The notes under the pieces are model-generated. The model was not told where the DNA came from. It saw only the letters and a list, made by a program, of their open reading frames with translations, and did no database searches. This document shows positions 41,604-53,531 of a stretch of 64,000 bases of DNA, piece after piece. Each line of letters starts with the position of its first letter. Position 1 is the first letter of the stretch. The DNA is from Cryoendolithus antarcticus (taxonomy: Eukaryota; Ascomycota; Dothideomycetes; Cladosporiales; Cladosporiaceae): positions 1,076,976 to 1,140,975 of the forward strand of contig NAJO01000011.1 in assembly GCA_002077065.1 (NCBI GenBank), written 5' to 3'. The translations under genes were made by a program, and so were the position numbers.

Positions 41604-42239
41604 GCCGTAGTGCGTGCAGGCTTGCGACCCGTGGAAGGGTTTTCGCGTCGAGGCGGTGCGATGCGAGGATGCTATCCTTGCGCCGTGTGCCTCGAGGTGC
41701 GGTTGGCCGAGTCCGGGATGGGAGAAGGTCGAGTGTCGAGGCTGACTCTAATCAATAATAGGCGGGCTCAACAGAGGAGGAGTTGATGTGGGATACTAGG
41801 CGAGTCGCGCTCGAGTTCATGTGTTGTCGCAAGTTTGAAAGATATCTTTAGAGCTTCACATGTGAAAGTGGGTCATCGCCGTGGTGGGAGATTTCTGACT
41901 TTTACGAGCTACATGTACTTCAGGTAATCTTAGCGGCGAACATGGAAGCAGCGCAGGAATGGCGACGACGGAGTCAGTCTGTGTGATCTAGAACGGACCC
42001 GTGGAACTGCAAACCAGCGTGAAAGTAGTGTGGGATCAAGGCAACGGAACGCGCTAGCGGCGGTTGGAATTGCTTCTGGCTAGCTTTCTGCTATCTGCAT
42101 CTATGAAGCAACACAGCGCAGACCAATCCGTAGCGAGCCATGATGGTGCAAGCAGTCTCTGCTCGCCAGTACTCAAGCTGCCCGGTGCCTGACGCTGCCC
42201 GTGGACGATCACTTCTCAGTCTAGCAAACGCGAGAGAGT
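41604..42239. other. Intergenic, 636 bp
   Basis: Upstream region of the PRPP synthetase gene and 3' region of RPS6, both minus strand. No gene seen. Confidence 0.45.
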
Positions 42240-43121
42240 CTACTTGCGCATGCTGGACGCACGACGCTTGCGAGCCTCTTGCTGCTTGCTCTTCTCCTCA
42301 GCCACACGCTTGTGGAGAATCTGGGCGTACTCGTTCTGTGTCCTGTGTCAGTACAGTGTCCAAGATAATTGGTCGAAGGACAACATACGGCAGCGTCCTT
42401 GCTGGACTCGGCCTGGCGACGCTTGAGTGCGATGCGGTGACGCTTGTGTTGCAGACGCTGGGGCGTGATGAGACGCTGGATGCGGGGAGCCTTGGTGTAC
42501 GGCTTCGCGCCCTCCTTCTTGGGCTGGACCTCACGACGAATGACAAACTTGCGAACCTAAAATCACGGACGTATGTCAGTAACTACATTCATCTCAGACT
42601 CAGCCGACTGCGGCCAGTAAAGGCATGCAATCAAGCTGGCGAAGAGGCATAGAGTATGAACTCACGTCGTCTTCCTTGCTGAGGCCGAAGAACTTGCGGA
42701 TCTTCGTCGCGCGCTTGGGACCAAGACGCTTGGGGTGTACGGTATCCGTGATGCCCGGGATGTCTGCCTCTCCTTGCTTGACAATGCTGAGCGCAAGGAC
42801 CGACAAGTCCATGGCCACGATGCATCCGCGCACACTCTTCCTCTTACGCTCACCAGTCCGGCGGGGGCGGTAGCAGCTGTGGCCGTCGGCGAGGAGGAGG
42901 CGCACACGGGTGGGGTGCATGACACCCTGCTTCATGGGGAAACCCTGCTTGTCGTTGCCGCCGGTGATCTTGAAGATGTAGCCCTTGAACTCGTCGCCCA
43001 CGCTGTCGCCGGGCACCTCCTGACCCATGCGGCGGTCCATGAAGACACGCAGCTTGCGGTCATCTTCGATATCGATCAGCTTTTGGGTGCCATTGGCGGG
43101 AAAGCTGATGTTCAACTTCAT
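42240..43121 (-). CDS. RPS6: 40S ribosomal protein S6 (eS6)
   Basis: Structural protein of the small ribosomal subunit and a target of TOR/S6-kinase signalling. Exons 42666-43121, 42389-42556 and 42240-42335; introns 109 and 53 nt; 239 residues. Seen: [20 protein letters not shown] start; [55 protein letters not shown]; and [19 protein letters not shown] across intron 1. The basic C-terminal helix ends [10 protein letters not shown], which keeps the RRASS phosphorylation site. The first intron is about twice the local norm, common for ribosomal protein genes; no snoRNA boxes were evident in it. Confidence 0.98.
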
Positions 43122-43825
43122 CGTGGCGGTAGCGATGAAGAGGGAGGAGGAGAGTGATAGAGTCGCTGTGAAGTCGTCAAAGTCGAGGTGTCGCTGTAGG
43201 TGCGCGAGAATTCGTGTGTGGATTCCGCCAAGATTGCGGATGGCGCTAGCCCGGATCTGCTGCCTCAGGCCTCAGGCAACTAATGCCTGATTCTCAGATC
43301 CAATACTCGGCTTCCAACCATCGTGCTTCCACTATCATTTACTGTCATGCGCATATAACTCTCGGATGCTGACATGGAATTGCTGGCAAGACGGCTCTTA
43401 GGGTGCACGTAGCATCGATCCGATGACTCAGCTTCGATATCTGTTTTCAACACAGGAACTGCAGCATCATCTCGATGGGCGACGTTCGTACCACCTGTCT
43501 CAAAGGGCCACAGTAGTCTATCAACGACAGGCAACCAGGATCCCTATCAAACCGGCAATCCTTCCTCGTCAACAACGAGTGATCCCATTGCACGGGTTCC
43601 CTGATCTGTTCTTCCGGCACATCCACCGTGGCCATGATCGACCCGAATGAGCGGGGTTTGGCGGCAAAGTGCTCCTGCAATGCTGATGCATACAACCGAC
43701 CGACGACCATAGTAGGTGTCCCGATGGCCAAGCAAAGTAAGTCAGTCCATTGCTTCCATGATTGTGAATTCGTTGCTTCGTTCCTTTGACTTCTCTCGTT
43801 GGCCTGTTTATCTCACTACCATATA
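43122..43825. other. Divergent intergenic region, about 700 bp
   Basis: Shared upstream region of RPS6 (minus) and the SDR gene (plus). No other gene seen. Confidence 0.45.
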
Positions 43826-44827
43826 ATGTCTCTCTTCCTCAAGTCGTTCGCTCGGCCGGTGTGCTCAAGAGCCGGCTCCGCATATGTCCAATGCAGCAGC
43901 AGACAACCTAACGTAGCTTCACGGACTTTCACCACAACAAAGATCCGACGAGTAGATCCCTACAGCGATGTCAAGGTCACCGATCGTTTCAGCCTCAAAG
44001 GCAAGACCATACTAGTGACTGGAGGTGCTCGTGGCCTAGGCTTCGCCATGAGCAAAGCCATAGCCCAACTCGGCGGCAACATCGCGATCCTCGACTCTCT
44101 TCCAGAGCCAGTTGAGGAGTTCCACACACTGGCCGCAAAGCACAACATCACTGCTGTCTACGAGCAAACGGACGTAACCTCCCAATCCTCCCTGGAATCC
44201 GCTTTCGCCTCCGTGGTCAAGCAGACAGGCGGCCTGAACGGCTGCATAACAGCCGCAGGCATCGCGCTCGACGCACCATTCCTCGAGCAGCCTTGGGACA
44301 TCTGCCAGAAGATCCTGGCTGTGAACGTCATGGGCACATTCTGGACAGCGAAACTCGTGGCGCAACATCTGATCGAGCAGAAGAGGGGCGGTAGTATGGT
44401 TTTCATTGCTTCTGTCGCTGCACAGGGGTTGAAAGTGCCGTTGCAGACTCTCGCGATCTACAACATGTCCAAGGCTGGCGTGAAAGGGCTTGTTGGACCG
44501 CTGGCTGTCGAGTTGGGCGAGGCAGATATTCGAGTTAACAGTATCTCGCCCGGCGTGATCGCAAGTCCGATGACAGACGGTATGATCTGGCCCGCATTGG
44601 ATGACATGTTTGTGAGTATTGAGTAAGTGCGTTTGGCGTTGAAATCCAGCTGACATAAGGAACAGAACAACGCGGCACCCATGAAGCGCAAAGGCAGACC
44701 CTCTGACTTGACGCCCACGGCCACGTTCCTGCTCAGTGATGCGAGCGAATACACGACTGGGGCTGACTTCCTGATCACGGGCGGCCTGCATGCTGGTGTC
44801 TCGCCGTCGTGGCTGAACAAGACTTGA
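43826..44827 (+). CDS. Short-chain dehydrogenase/reductase, possibly mitochondrial
   Basis: NAD(P)-dependent oxidoreductase of the classical SDR family. Exons 43826-44611 and 44666-44827 (54-nt intron, GTGAGT); 315 residues. Seen: cofactor motif TGGARGLG at 65-72; NAG-equivalent ITAAGIA near 141; catalytic Ser 196 (FIAS), Tyr 212 and Lys 216 (YNMSK); and a C-terminal ITGGLHAG. The first about 45 residues precede the SDR fold and are rich in Arg and Ser with few acids (MSLFLKSFARPVCSRAG), which looks like a mitochondrial presequence. The substrate cannot be read; relatives include sorbose reductases and polyol dehydrogenases. Asp 90 at the end of the second strand (IAILDS) suggests NAD preference. 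Confidence 0.9.
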
Positions 44828-45275
44828 TCATGACTTTGCCACAATTCCGGACAAGACTCTGGCGCACATCACTCCCGCGAAGGTGTCACTTCACTTCGGA
44901 TCGCATGGCACATACACCGCCAACTGCGTTCGAACCCCACTGCCGAGCCCGAGCGGACGTGGTCGACCATGGCACGACAATACCGTTCGGCTTACACTAC
45001 ACAGCTGATAGCGGTGCTCATCCGAGCGAGATGCAGTCATATGGAGACTGACAGTCATGCGCATTCCGCGTGGTAGCGCTGCTCATGCAGCAGCACGTAG
45101 TGTGTCTGACGGAGAATAGTCTATCTTGAAGTACCGAAAGGATGCACTTTGGATCGTGATGTATCACTTCTCCATTCCTAAGCCCTATCAGTACACCTCG
45201 TGCAAACCGCACGTATCTATGTTCATTACACTGCCTAATGCGCCCGTACTCCATCCTTGTCCATGTCGTCTAATC
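44828..45275. other. Convergent intergenic region, about 450 bp
   Basis: Between the SDR gene (plus) and the type II membrane protein gene (minus). No gene seen. A TTCGAACCCC string near 44934 has no matching stem and is not part of a tRNA. Confidence 0.45.
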
Positions 45276-47189
45276 CTACACAGCCCATCTCCCAAACACC
45301 CCTTTGCCCAGGAACTTGCCTTCCTCCTCGTCCCAGATCTTTCGTTCTACAGATCTCCTGGCCTCCCACGCCCGTACAAATCGCCAAATTTCTGCGTCGG
45401 CTAAATTCCAGGCTTCCACTACGCCTTTGTTGCGCTGCACGTTCTTCACCTTTAGCATGCCAGCGTGCATGATGGCTGCTGTTGAATCGCGCAGGAAGCC
45501 TTCCTCGGTAGCTAGCTGCTCTGGTGTAGGTGGAGGCTCGATTGAATCATGATATGGTGATAGGGGTGGTGGAGAAGGTCGGCGCTCGGGCCCAGGGACG
45601 GGGGTGATGGACTTGCCGTTTGAGGTTGCGGCGCGGGGGAGCTGGAAGCCGAAGAACCAGTCTAATTCTTCTCTGTCCGCTTCTGTGGCCACGCTGAGGG
45701 GTTTCTCGGCTATGAGCCAGAGTGTGCGGTGGGCGGAGTACTCGGAAGCGACTGCGTCTTTCATTGGACGCAGGCGAGCGAAGGACGATGGGCCGTGGCC
45801 TAGGAGTTCGTCGGTCGTGGCGCTGATCCAGGGGTCGCGGTCGGTTTCGCGGCGGACGAATTTGACGTGTAGATCGCTACGGGAATAGAGAAGGGAGATG
45901 AGGGTGTAGGGGTGCGGGACTGAGGCTATGGTGAAGAGGGTACTGTCGTTTCTGTAGACTGGTGGGGTGGAAATGGGTCGATCCTGTGTCGCCACGCAGG
46001 GCCTGCAAGTGGCGGCGTTCGGCGGGCAGGATGCAGGGACGGGAGAGTCGGGGCATTGGGTTAGGTTGCGGGCGATGTACATTGCAGGTGTGTGGATGGT
46101 TGTCGTGCGCTTCGGAAGTGGGTGTAGTACTGCGATGCCAGAAGGGAAAGTGTTCTGCCATGCCTGGTGGAGATGGCTGTTGATTAGTGGTGCCAGTAGG
46201 GAGAGACCGTCAGCACGAGTGGCTTCGCTGTCGAGCTTAGCATGTAGACCTGGGTACTTTGCCTTGATCGCCGCGGTGCTGTAGTACGCAATACCATCGT
46301 GCTTGTCGTCCAGAATGAAGCTGTTCTTCGGCACAGCACCCACTATCGTCTTGACCTGTTTGATGTTCTCGGAGGCAAGTGCAGTCTTGATGGTCTTATC
46401 CACCGCGACCTTCGACCCAACATAGAACGCACCATCCAGTCCAGGATAGCGAGTCAACTCCGGGTACTCGCCTCGCCTGAGGAAGCCCAGCAGAGCATCA
46501 TCGTAGCCAGCCATGGGCAGCACAAGCCAGTTGCACAAGATGCCAGGGCCCAGGTTCCCCCAGGCAAGCCACCGCAACATCTCAGCCTCCATCTCAGCAG
46601 TCAACTCCAATCCTTGCATCTTCCTGTACTCTGCGTTGTTCTTCGCTTCTGCAATGCCCAGCACAATCGGCTTGAAGCCCTTCGCCCACCACGCTCTCCG
46701 CCAGACCTGCAGCAGCTGCTTCTCTGCCTTCTGCGTCTTCTCATCCTTGCCCTTGCTCGAAGAATCGAAGTACGTATAGATCGGCGGCCGCGCTCTCTCC
46801 GGCGGCAGCACACTCCGATCCTCGTCCATAGTAATAGAACTACTGAACGGGTTCTGCCATTTCCAATCACTAAACCACTTCGCCTCGCCCATCGTGCTGT
46901 TCTTCTGCTCCGCCGGCTTATGTGCAGGCGGTCCAAACGGGTTTAGCCATGCGGGAGCATTGACGACGTTCTTGGGCAGCTTGGGGAAGCTCTGTACTGC
47001 TCGCTGGGCCGCGTCGACTGCTTGGTGGGCGCCGGACTGCAGTTGGGGGCCATAGGGAACGGCTTTGACGTAGGGATCTGATTGGGCGGTACCGAGGAAG
47101 AGGATGCTGAAGAGGAGGAAGGCGGCGAGAGAGGTTACGATTTGGAGGCGGCGGGGGAGGTAGGAGCATGGGTTGCGGCGGCGGGGCAT
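45276..47189 (-). CDS. Putative type II membrane protein of unknown function
   Basis: Not recognised with certainty. Single exon, 637 residues from the ATG at 47189 (MPRRRNPCSYLPRRLQ). Seen: a basic cytoplasmic start, then one hydrophobic helix (IVTSLAAFLLFSILFLGTA), then a long presumably lumenal part. This resembles Golgi glycosyltransferases in layout: PIYTYFDSSS, VWRRAWWAKGFKPIVLG, RWLAWGNLGPGILCNWLVLPMAGYDDALL and YPGLDGAFYVGSK. Later parts are Pro-rich (RRPSPPPLSPYHD) and end in a charged helix. The pattern of a donor-like strand followed by W(x)nGPG and a fixed-Asp loop recalls GT-A folds, but no clear DxD is visible. Potential N-glycosylation sites (NST, NLT, NDS) support a lumenal location. 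Confidence 0.75.
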   Translation of the reverse strand: MPRRRNPCSYLPRRLQIVTSLAAFLLFSILFLGTAQSDPYVKAVPYGPQLQSGAHQAVDAAQRAVQSFPKLPKNVVNAPAWLNPFGPPAHKPAEQKNSTMGEAKWFSDWKWQNPFSSSITMDEDRSVLPPERARPPIYTYFDSSSKGKDEKTQKAEKQLLQVWRRAWWAKGFKPIVLGIAEAKNNAEYRKMQGLELTAEMEAEMLRWLAWGNLGPGILCNWLVLPMAGYDDALLGFLRRGEYPELTRYPGLDGAFYVGSKVAVDKTIKTALASENIKQVKTIVGAVPKNSFILDDKHDGIAYYSTAAIKAKYPGLHAKLDSEATRADGLSLLAPLINSHLHQAWQNTFPSGIAVLHPLPKRTTTIHTPAMYIARNLTQCPDSPVPASCPPNAATCRPCVATQDRPISTPPVYRNDSTLFTIASVPHPYTLISLLYSRSDLHVKFVRRETDRDPWISATTDELLGHGPSSFARLRPMKDAVASEYSAHRTLWLIAEKPLSVATEADREELDWFFGFQLPRAATSNGKSITPVPGPERRPSPPPLSPYHDSIEPPPTPEQLATEEGFLRDSTAAIMHAGMLKVKNVQRNKGVVEAWNLADAEIWRFVRAWEARRSVERKIWDEEEGKFLGKGVFGRWAV

Positions 47190-47715
47190 CGCAGAGAGGG
47201 GAGGGGTGCTGGCCAGCAGCACTTCATCGTTGACCGTTGTTTGACATGTGAAAGGGCCGCTGTGTCTTGCAAGTCGTATATCTCAATTGACCTGGCCTCA
47301 ATGGCGTGAATGTGGTCCTCGAGTCCCTCGATCGGCGTGAAGGCGTGAATTGTCTAGGGTCGACTTTGCTAATTGCCCAGATGTAACTGCGTGACCTTGC
47401 TGTCGCGTCCCACCACTACTTACCCCTACCTCATCTCCGCCTTGGCGAAACATATGTGCCACTTCGAGCCATTGCCAACATCACTCCGTCCCCACCTACG
47501 CTGCACCATGATCCGATACCACACAATCGCCACGACTGTCAGAGGGAGCCTGTACGATCGACTGGCACGGTGGTGAGGCGGAATTATCAAACCGAAGCCC
47601 TTCTCTCCCACACGCGATCTGTCACATGCAAGTATCCGTCCCCTCCCCAGTGCTTCACCAGGTAGGTCTTGCCTTTCTTCATCTTTTCGTATATCATTAT
47701 CTCATACCGCAGAAG
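47190..47715. other. Divergent intergenic region, about 525 bp
   Basis: Shared upstream region of the type II membrane protein gene (minus) and a small plus-strand gene. Nothing else seen. Confidence 0.45.
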
Positions 47716-48236
47716 ATGGCATCCTCATCCCGCACGCCGTCAGGCACCCACACCCGCAAGGACTCACCCGAAGACTACGCTTCCCTAGCTCGCAGAAACG
47801 CAGCAGCAGAGACATTACAGTCGTACGAGAGGCTATCATGGCACGCGGCAGCGAGGAATGAGGTCAGTCGCCAGCAATCTGACTAGTCTTGCCGCAAAGC
47901 TCTGGGACTAACACCATGCAGAGTCTCGTACAGACCCGCCTCCACTTCCAGAACATCATAGCCGGCTTTGATGATAGCGACACGCACGCCTGGAGCACAG
48001 TGAGCAAAGTGTGGAAAACTGACACGACGCCGCATGTTCCTGATGCTGACGACTGGGATCCGGTGAAGGAGAGGTGTAAGACCGCTGTCACGGGTGGGGC
48101 TGGGAGCGGGAAGGGCAAGGATCGCAAGTCCGGCGGGAGGGAGTCAGAGAAGGGCAAGGGGAGGGAAGATGAAGCTGGGGAGGCGAGGAAGGGGAAGAAG
48201 AGGAAGAGTGGTGGCGGTGGGGTGGCTGCTGGGTGA
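47716..48236 (+). CDS. Small basic protein of unknown function
   Basis: Not recognised. Exons 47716-47862 and 47922-48236 (59-nt intron, donor GTCAGT, in phase 0); 153 residues. Seen: a Ser/Thr-rich start, a helical core (SPEDYASLARRNAAAETLQS ... SLVQTRLHFQNIIAGFDD), then a Gly/Lys/Glu-rich disordered tail with KGKKRKSGGGG, which could serve as a nuclear signal. The splice joins two well-formed amphipathic helices, which supports the model. A role in a nuclear complex is only a guess. Confidence 0.65.
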
Positions 48237-48515
48237 TGAGGTGGGACGGGTGTGGTGAAGCTTGTGGGCAAGTAAACGACCAAGAAGGTCGCAGATGTGA
48301 AGACATGACTCCGCAGGACAAAACAGGACAGCTGCCGGCTGGCCATGAAGTGATATCATAGCGTATCTAAAGCACGCTTAAGATGTAAGCACATGAGCGT
48401 CTTCCGGTGATCTAGTGTTGATAGTCGACGCGCATGTCATGCAAACCAGCCTGCGGACCAGCAGCTAGCTATCTTCGCCGCCGATGCTATGCCCGCCCAG
48501 CGCAACGGCATCCAC

Positions 48516-50375
48516 TCACGAGCTTCTACACAGCTTGCCCGTCTCATCCACCGGCGTCCAATACTCGCTTCCTACAGCCGTCACAGCCCAGAACAGATGA
48601 TGCGGATCGTACTTGTCCTTGATCGTATTGAGCTTCGCATAGTTGGCACCATAGAACGTCTGCTGCCAATTAGGTTGCCTGAAATCGCCTTCATTGAGAT
48701 AGCAACTCCCGTTCGGCGTCAGGCGCTCCAGCTCGGGAAGCAGAACATTCGTCATCTTGGCTTGGTTGGCTTCCATCTCAGCCAAAGGCGCGGAGAAGTT
48801 CCAGGGTGTCGTGAGGACGGTGTCGATCAGCGCCGTGCGCCAGCCAGGATTGACGGCATTGTCAACATCGCCGGCCACTTTCATCGGAACGTTCATGCCA
48901 ACGCCGATGAATTGGCCGCCCGCGTTGTTAATGTTGCGGTAGGCTTGCGTGAGCGCCTCGTTGTTGTCCTCGACTACAGATCGTGGAATCAAGCGACCGC
49001 CGTACTGCGCAATACCGACATCTATCGGTCCTTGCATGGCGTTATACTCCTTCAAGTAACCCGAGAACTGGTTGTAGTAGCTTGTGTACGTGATGTTGAG
49101 GGCCTGGAGCTTGTTCTCGAGCGGCGCCATGAACCCTTTGAGCTGGTCAACAATGATGTCGGGCGCAGTGATGGGCGAAATGGCGAAGCTCTCGTTTGTG
49201 AAGTACCAGACGCTCATGGCGCCGGCGTCTACGAGGGGAGGGAGTGAGGCGTGGAAAGTGGAGATCGCGGAGTAGTAGTCATCTTGGCTTATGCCGGTGC
49301 TGGTGAAAGTAAGGTTCATTGCGGAGGTTGGCGTGTCGGGGTGGGCTTTCGAGGTCATTGAGACCACGACGCCGTAGGTACCGCCACCGCCTCCTGCTAG
49401 CGCCCAGTAGAGATCCGAGTTCTGCTTGCGATTGGCGATCAAGTACTGGCCTGTGCCGGTGACGACTTCCCATTCAAGGACTTGGTCTGCTGCTAGGCCG
49501 TGCTTGGACGCGAGAGCGGAGTGGCCACCACCTTGGGTGTAACCGCCAGCAATACCCACGGTAGGGCACTCGCCGCCGACAACTTGCAAGCCTTGAGCGT
49601 CAGCTGCAGCGTATGCTTCGAAGCCTTGGACGCCTGCGCCCATCTTGATGGCTTTGCCGGTGTAGTACTCTGACTTGTAGTCGCTGATGGAGATTGACTT
49701 GAGGTGGTGCGTCCAGATTGCAAGTGCGCCAGAGCCTGTGGACTTGCCATTGTAGCTATACATGTTCAGCGAACTGCAAAAGAGGTCCTGATTTGCTCCA
49801 CTTACTCATGACCAGTGTTGCGAATGACGAGCCGAATGTTGTGCTTGTTGGCGAAGCGAATACCAGCCGCGATATCTTCTGCACATGCCACATTGACTGC
49901 AATCGTCAGTGTAAGCAACGCCATCATGGGTATATGTCTAGTCCATACCAGCATACTGCACATAGGTGCCTATCACACACTGGAAGTCGCGTGCTGTGAA
50001 AGGATCACAGCTCTGATTGGCGAAGTAGGGTGCCATGATCGATGAAGAATCATCGTAATGAGTTTGCGGTTGAAGCCAGCCATCCTGGAGTGCTGTACAC
50101 GCATCCTTGTTGTACGCTGCGAAGGCACTGTCGTGGCATGGTGCTGCGAGGGGTTTTGTTGCTACGAGTCTGCCGCCGATGGAGCTGTTGAAGTGGGCCC
50201 AGGTAACAGCGGATGGCCAGCATAGGTCGCCTGGGAAGCATCGACAAGTGGCAGATGCATTGGCTGGTGGCTGGTGAGGGTTTCCGTAGTAGGGTCGTCC
50301 TCCACCATGATGCTGAGCGAAGGCCGTTGAGGCAATGAGCAATGGAAGTAGATGAAGTTGAAGCATTGTGCCCAT
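48516..50375 (-). CDS. Secreted FAD-linked oxidase (berberine-bridge-enzyme-like)
   Basis: Extracellular oxidase of the VAO/BBE family, acting on sugars, phenolics or secondary metabolites with O2. Exons 49949-50375, 49806-49896 and 48516-49755; introns 52 and 50 nt; 585 residues. Seen: a signal peptide (MGTMLQLHLLPLLIASTAFA), then FAD_binding_4 with RNTGHD (His 172) and CPTVGIAGGYTQGGGHS (Cys 236). Together these predict bicovalent FAD. The GGGGGTYGVVVSMTSKA motif follows, and the C-terminal BBE domain has LFWAVTAVGSEYW near its end. Several N-x-S/T sites fit secretion. Fungal members occur in secondary-metabolite clusters, but no backbone synthase is in this window. Confidence 0.93.
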
Positions 50376-51291
50376 GAGAGAGGAGTAGTTGCACGAAAGG
50401 TATCGACTGGAGCGTACGACCTACTGTGTTATACACGTTTGCCGCACTGGCTCGTACATGTAGGCAGGTGCGATTGCCACATACTTCACCATTCTGCCGT
50501 TGCCAGGCGAAGGCTTTTCCACACGCCATGCGATGTAGATCTCATTCGGACGAGATCTCGTTCGTATATCCGCGCGAGTCAACTATTGCCGTCCTGCCGG
50601 ACACTGCGCTCATGTGTGTGCTAAGCGAGACCGAAAAGTCCTTGTCGGAGTATGTGGGAGGGAGATGTTGTCGTAGCGAAACACCTTGCATGAAGCATAC
50701 CTGGTTCGCTTGGATAGCCGCATGGGGGTGCCACTCCGTCCACGCCAGCACACTGCTGGACTTCAGGTCATCCGTCATGACCATCACCATCGACAACAAC
50801 ATGTCACTGACGCAGATAAGCCTCCATCGCGACGATGTGACCGAGATCTGATGACAAGAGCGACGCCACGTTGCGCCCTGGTGCGACACGAGCATGCCCG
50901 GTTCTGGGTCGCATTCCGTTGGATCAATCTCCCTTGCTTCACGCAGGTCACCACTACGCCATCTTGGATTCTCGCCGTCAATGATTTGCAATTCGGAAGC
51001 CACAGTGATGGCTGAGAGAGCAGAACCGAAGACCGACAGACTGTGAGAGATACGGCGTCAATCTCGCCGCTCCTGCTGCTCTGGCTAGGCCAGCGCGTGC
51101 AACATGTAGGTAACCAGACACTGGACCACTGCATGAACTACATGCGGAGTGTGCGACTACCAGATTCATGGCACCTGGGCGTCCACTATTGGGCTCCCAC
51201 CTGCAGCTCCAATTTCTGTAGTTCCGATGTGTTTTGCCTCGTAGGTTCTCAGGAGTAAGCTCTTCTGAAACTCTTTCTTACCCTGGCTCTC
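50376..51291. other. Divergent intergenic region, about 915 bp
   Basis: Shared upstream region of the BBE-like oxidase (minus) and the PTH11-like gene (plus). Only shadow-like short frames. Confidence 0.5.
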
Positions 51292-52673
51292 ATGTCGTCG
51301 CCCCGCTATACCACGGGGTGGGTTCACAACCTTCAGACTGTGCCCAAGTCTACCAATGCTGGTCATGTCATTGCGCTTGCGAGCAGCTTCTCGGCGATCG
51401 CGCTGCTATCGATCATCATACGGATTGCGACGAAATTCAAGATACTGAAAGGCATTGGGACGGACGATGTTGCAGCCACGCTGTCGATGGTGCTTGGGCT
51501 AGTCTACAGCGCTCTCGCTATCTATCGTGAGTGTTGTATGGCATCTGGCACCAAGCGTGCTCCAGCCTAACGCGGACTTTGCAGAGACAAGATGGGGCCT
51601 AGGTCTGCACATCGAGGACTTTCCTTCGGCGAATCCGGTCCCTTTCAGCAAGATCCAGTACGTTGGCGGACCCATCTATTGTCTTGCGGTGCTCGGCTTC
51701 AAGGTGTCACTTGTCGCTTCGTACATCCGAGTTGCTGGATTCAACCGAAACTACAAGATTTTTCTTATGGTGGTGATGGCAATGGTGATAGCCAACCAAG
51801 TCATCTACACCATACTGCTGTCATTCGCTTGCCGACCTATAGCAAAGCAGTGGGATCCGACGATACCTGGAGTCTGTATTGACCAGTTAGCAACATACTT
51901 CGGTACAGTCACAGATCCGAAGATCGAGAGTCGTCGCTGACGGGAACAGGTCTCGGTGGATCGAGTCTAGCATTCGACTTCATCATCATTGTGCTACCCT
52001 TTCCAATACTACGTCGACTGCAGCTCGACACGCGTAAGAAGGTAAGGACGACCAATTATAGGCTTGGAAAGCACGCTGACGTGGTAAGATCGGTCTCGGC
52101 GCACTGTTTGCACTCGGCTTCTTCATCACGATCGTGCAAGGCCTTCGGGTACGAACCATCTCGAGATTGCGAGTATACACAGATTCGGAGCCAATCATCG
52201 AGTGGAGCATCATCGAGATCAATATCGGCGTCTTGATTGCTTGTGTACCGAGCTTCGTACCCATGATGCGCAGCGCAAGCGTGAGGGTGCAGAGCATACA
52301 GAAGTCATATCATTCCCGCAATGCCAGCACCTCGAAACGGCAGAGCAAACTCATCACACCTGGCACATCAACGAATCGATACAGCAAAGACTTTGACAGT
52401 CCGAAGCGCAGCTCCAAGGTGCTTTCGCCGCCGCCACCGGCTCTAGGTACACTGGGTGAAGACCACGATGAGCAGGACTTATGGGCGAAGCGTCGAGGCT
52501 GGAACGAGGATACGTACGGCTGGAGCGACGCGAACGCTGTACCCATGACAGCGTTGGAAGCCAGAGTGAGGTCGATGGATGGTGATGGGAGTGATCGAGG
52601 GCGAGAGATCAGAGAGGGAATCATGGTCAGCCACTCTGTGAGCATATCGAGAGATTCGAGTGTGCCTCCTTGA
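51292..52673 (+). CDS. PTH11-like seven-helix membrane protein (fungal rhodopsin-like domain)
   Basis: Fungal-specific integral membrane protein of the family containing the PTH11 receptor; extracellular CFEM domain absent. Exons 51292-51526, 51585-51902, 51950-52041 and 52089-52673; introns 58, 47 and 47 nt; 409 residues. Seen: seven hydrophobic helices over about residues 25-295, the motifs WGLGLHIEDF, GFKVSLVASYIRV and CRPIAKQWDP, and IEINIGVLIACVPSF before the tail. The roughly 130-residue cytoplasmic tail is Ser/Lys-rich, with phosphorylation-type sequences. These proteins often sense host or surface cues in plant-associated fungi. The third intron's acceptor (GTGGTAAG) is atypical but needed to keep the family frame. 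Confidence 0.86.
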
Positions 52674-53531
52674 GATGCCCGTTACTATATACCTTACCCG
52701 ATATTAGGTATGCGTGAATGAAGCATTACCATTACGGATCCTGACATTGCTTTCGGCCGAGCTGCCGGTGAGAAGTACCTTAAGCGACGCAATACCATGC
52801 GTTTTATCACATAAGATCCTCTTCAGCATAGTGATGCCTGTCTGCTGAGTACTGTCGCAATGCACGCGTGGTCTGAACTTCGAGGAGAGAAGCTCACGCC
52901 ATGCCTAGAGCAAGGTGTGGTGTGACGTTCGTCTCTTTAGCGAACATGGCTTGCCCAGTCGACTTCGAGATCAGGCCATCATATTGCAACTCCACTCGCT
53001 GTCAACGAGAGAGGCCGGACTTCGCGCCTCACTGATACAACGTGGCGAGCTTATGGTCATCGAATGACTTTGCAGACATGACCAATTATGCTGGATACTG
53101 TAGCTTGCACATCGGCTCTATGCGCGACCGCGCCTGCGTCCTGGACGCCAACACCAACGCCACCAGCAACCTGGGGTGTACACCTGCCATCAGGAGAGCA
53201 CTTCAGCTCACAGGGCTGTCACGGCACCATACCGGCGGCCTGGTCTGGCTCCATGATCAAGCCCTTTCACGCAGTGCTTGGCAGGCACAGACTACCACTT
53301 GGAGACGTGCGCCGTCTCGATTAGCTTATGTATGGCGAGAGCGGCTCACGTGGACCACTGAAGACCCTGTATGGCGGAGAGGACTCAGCTGATGCTACGT
53401 ACGGCTGTGAAGAGGTTAACCAGCCGCACATAAGTTTTTTCCGCGCCCTGGCAGAATATCCGACTGTACGAATTGCATCCGATCTTGAAGCAGCTTTAGT
53501 ATCACTCGATCTACTAGTCAGCACTGTCAAG
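52674..53531. other. Intergenic, about 860 bp
   Basis: Between the PTH11-like gene and the beta-helix protein gene, both plus strand. No gene seen. Confidence 0.45.

Noticed and set aside
44925..44945. GTTCGAACCCC string resembling a tRNA T-arm
   Set aside because: No pairing stem on the 5' side and no other tRNA parts nearby.
48489..49247. 252-codon plus-strand frame over the BBE-like oxidase
   Set aside because: Lies opposite conserved FAD-oxidase sequence and has no recognisable motif.
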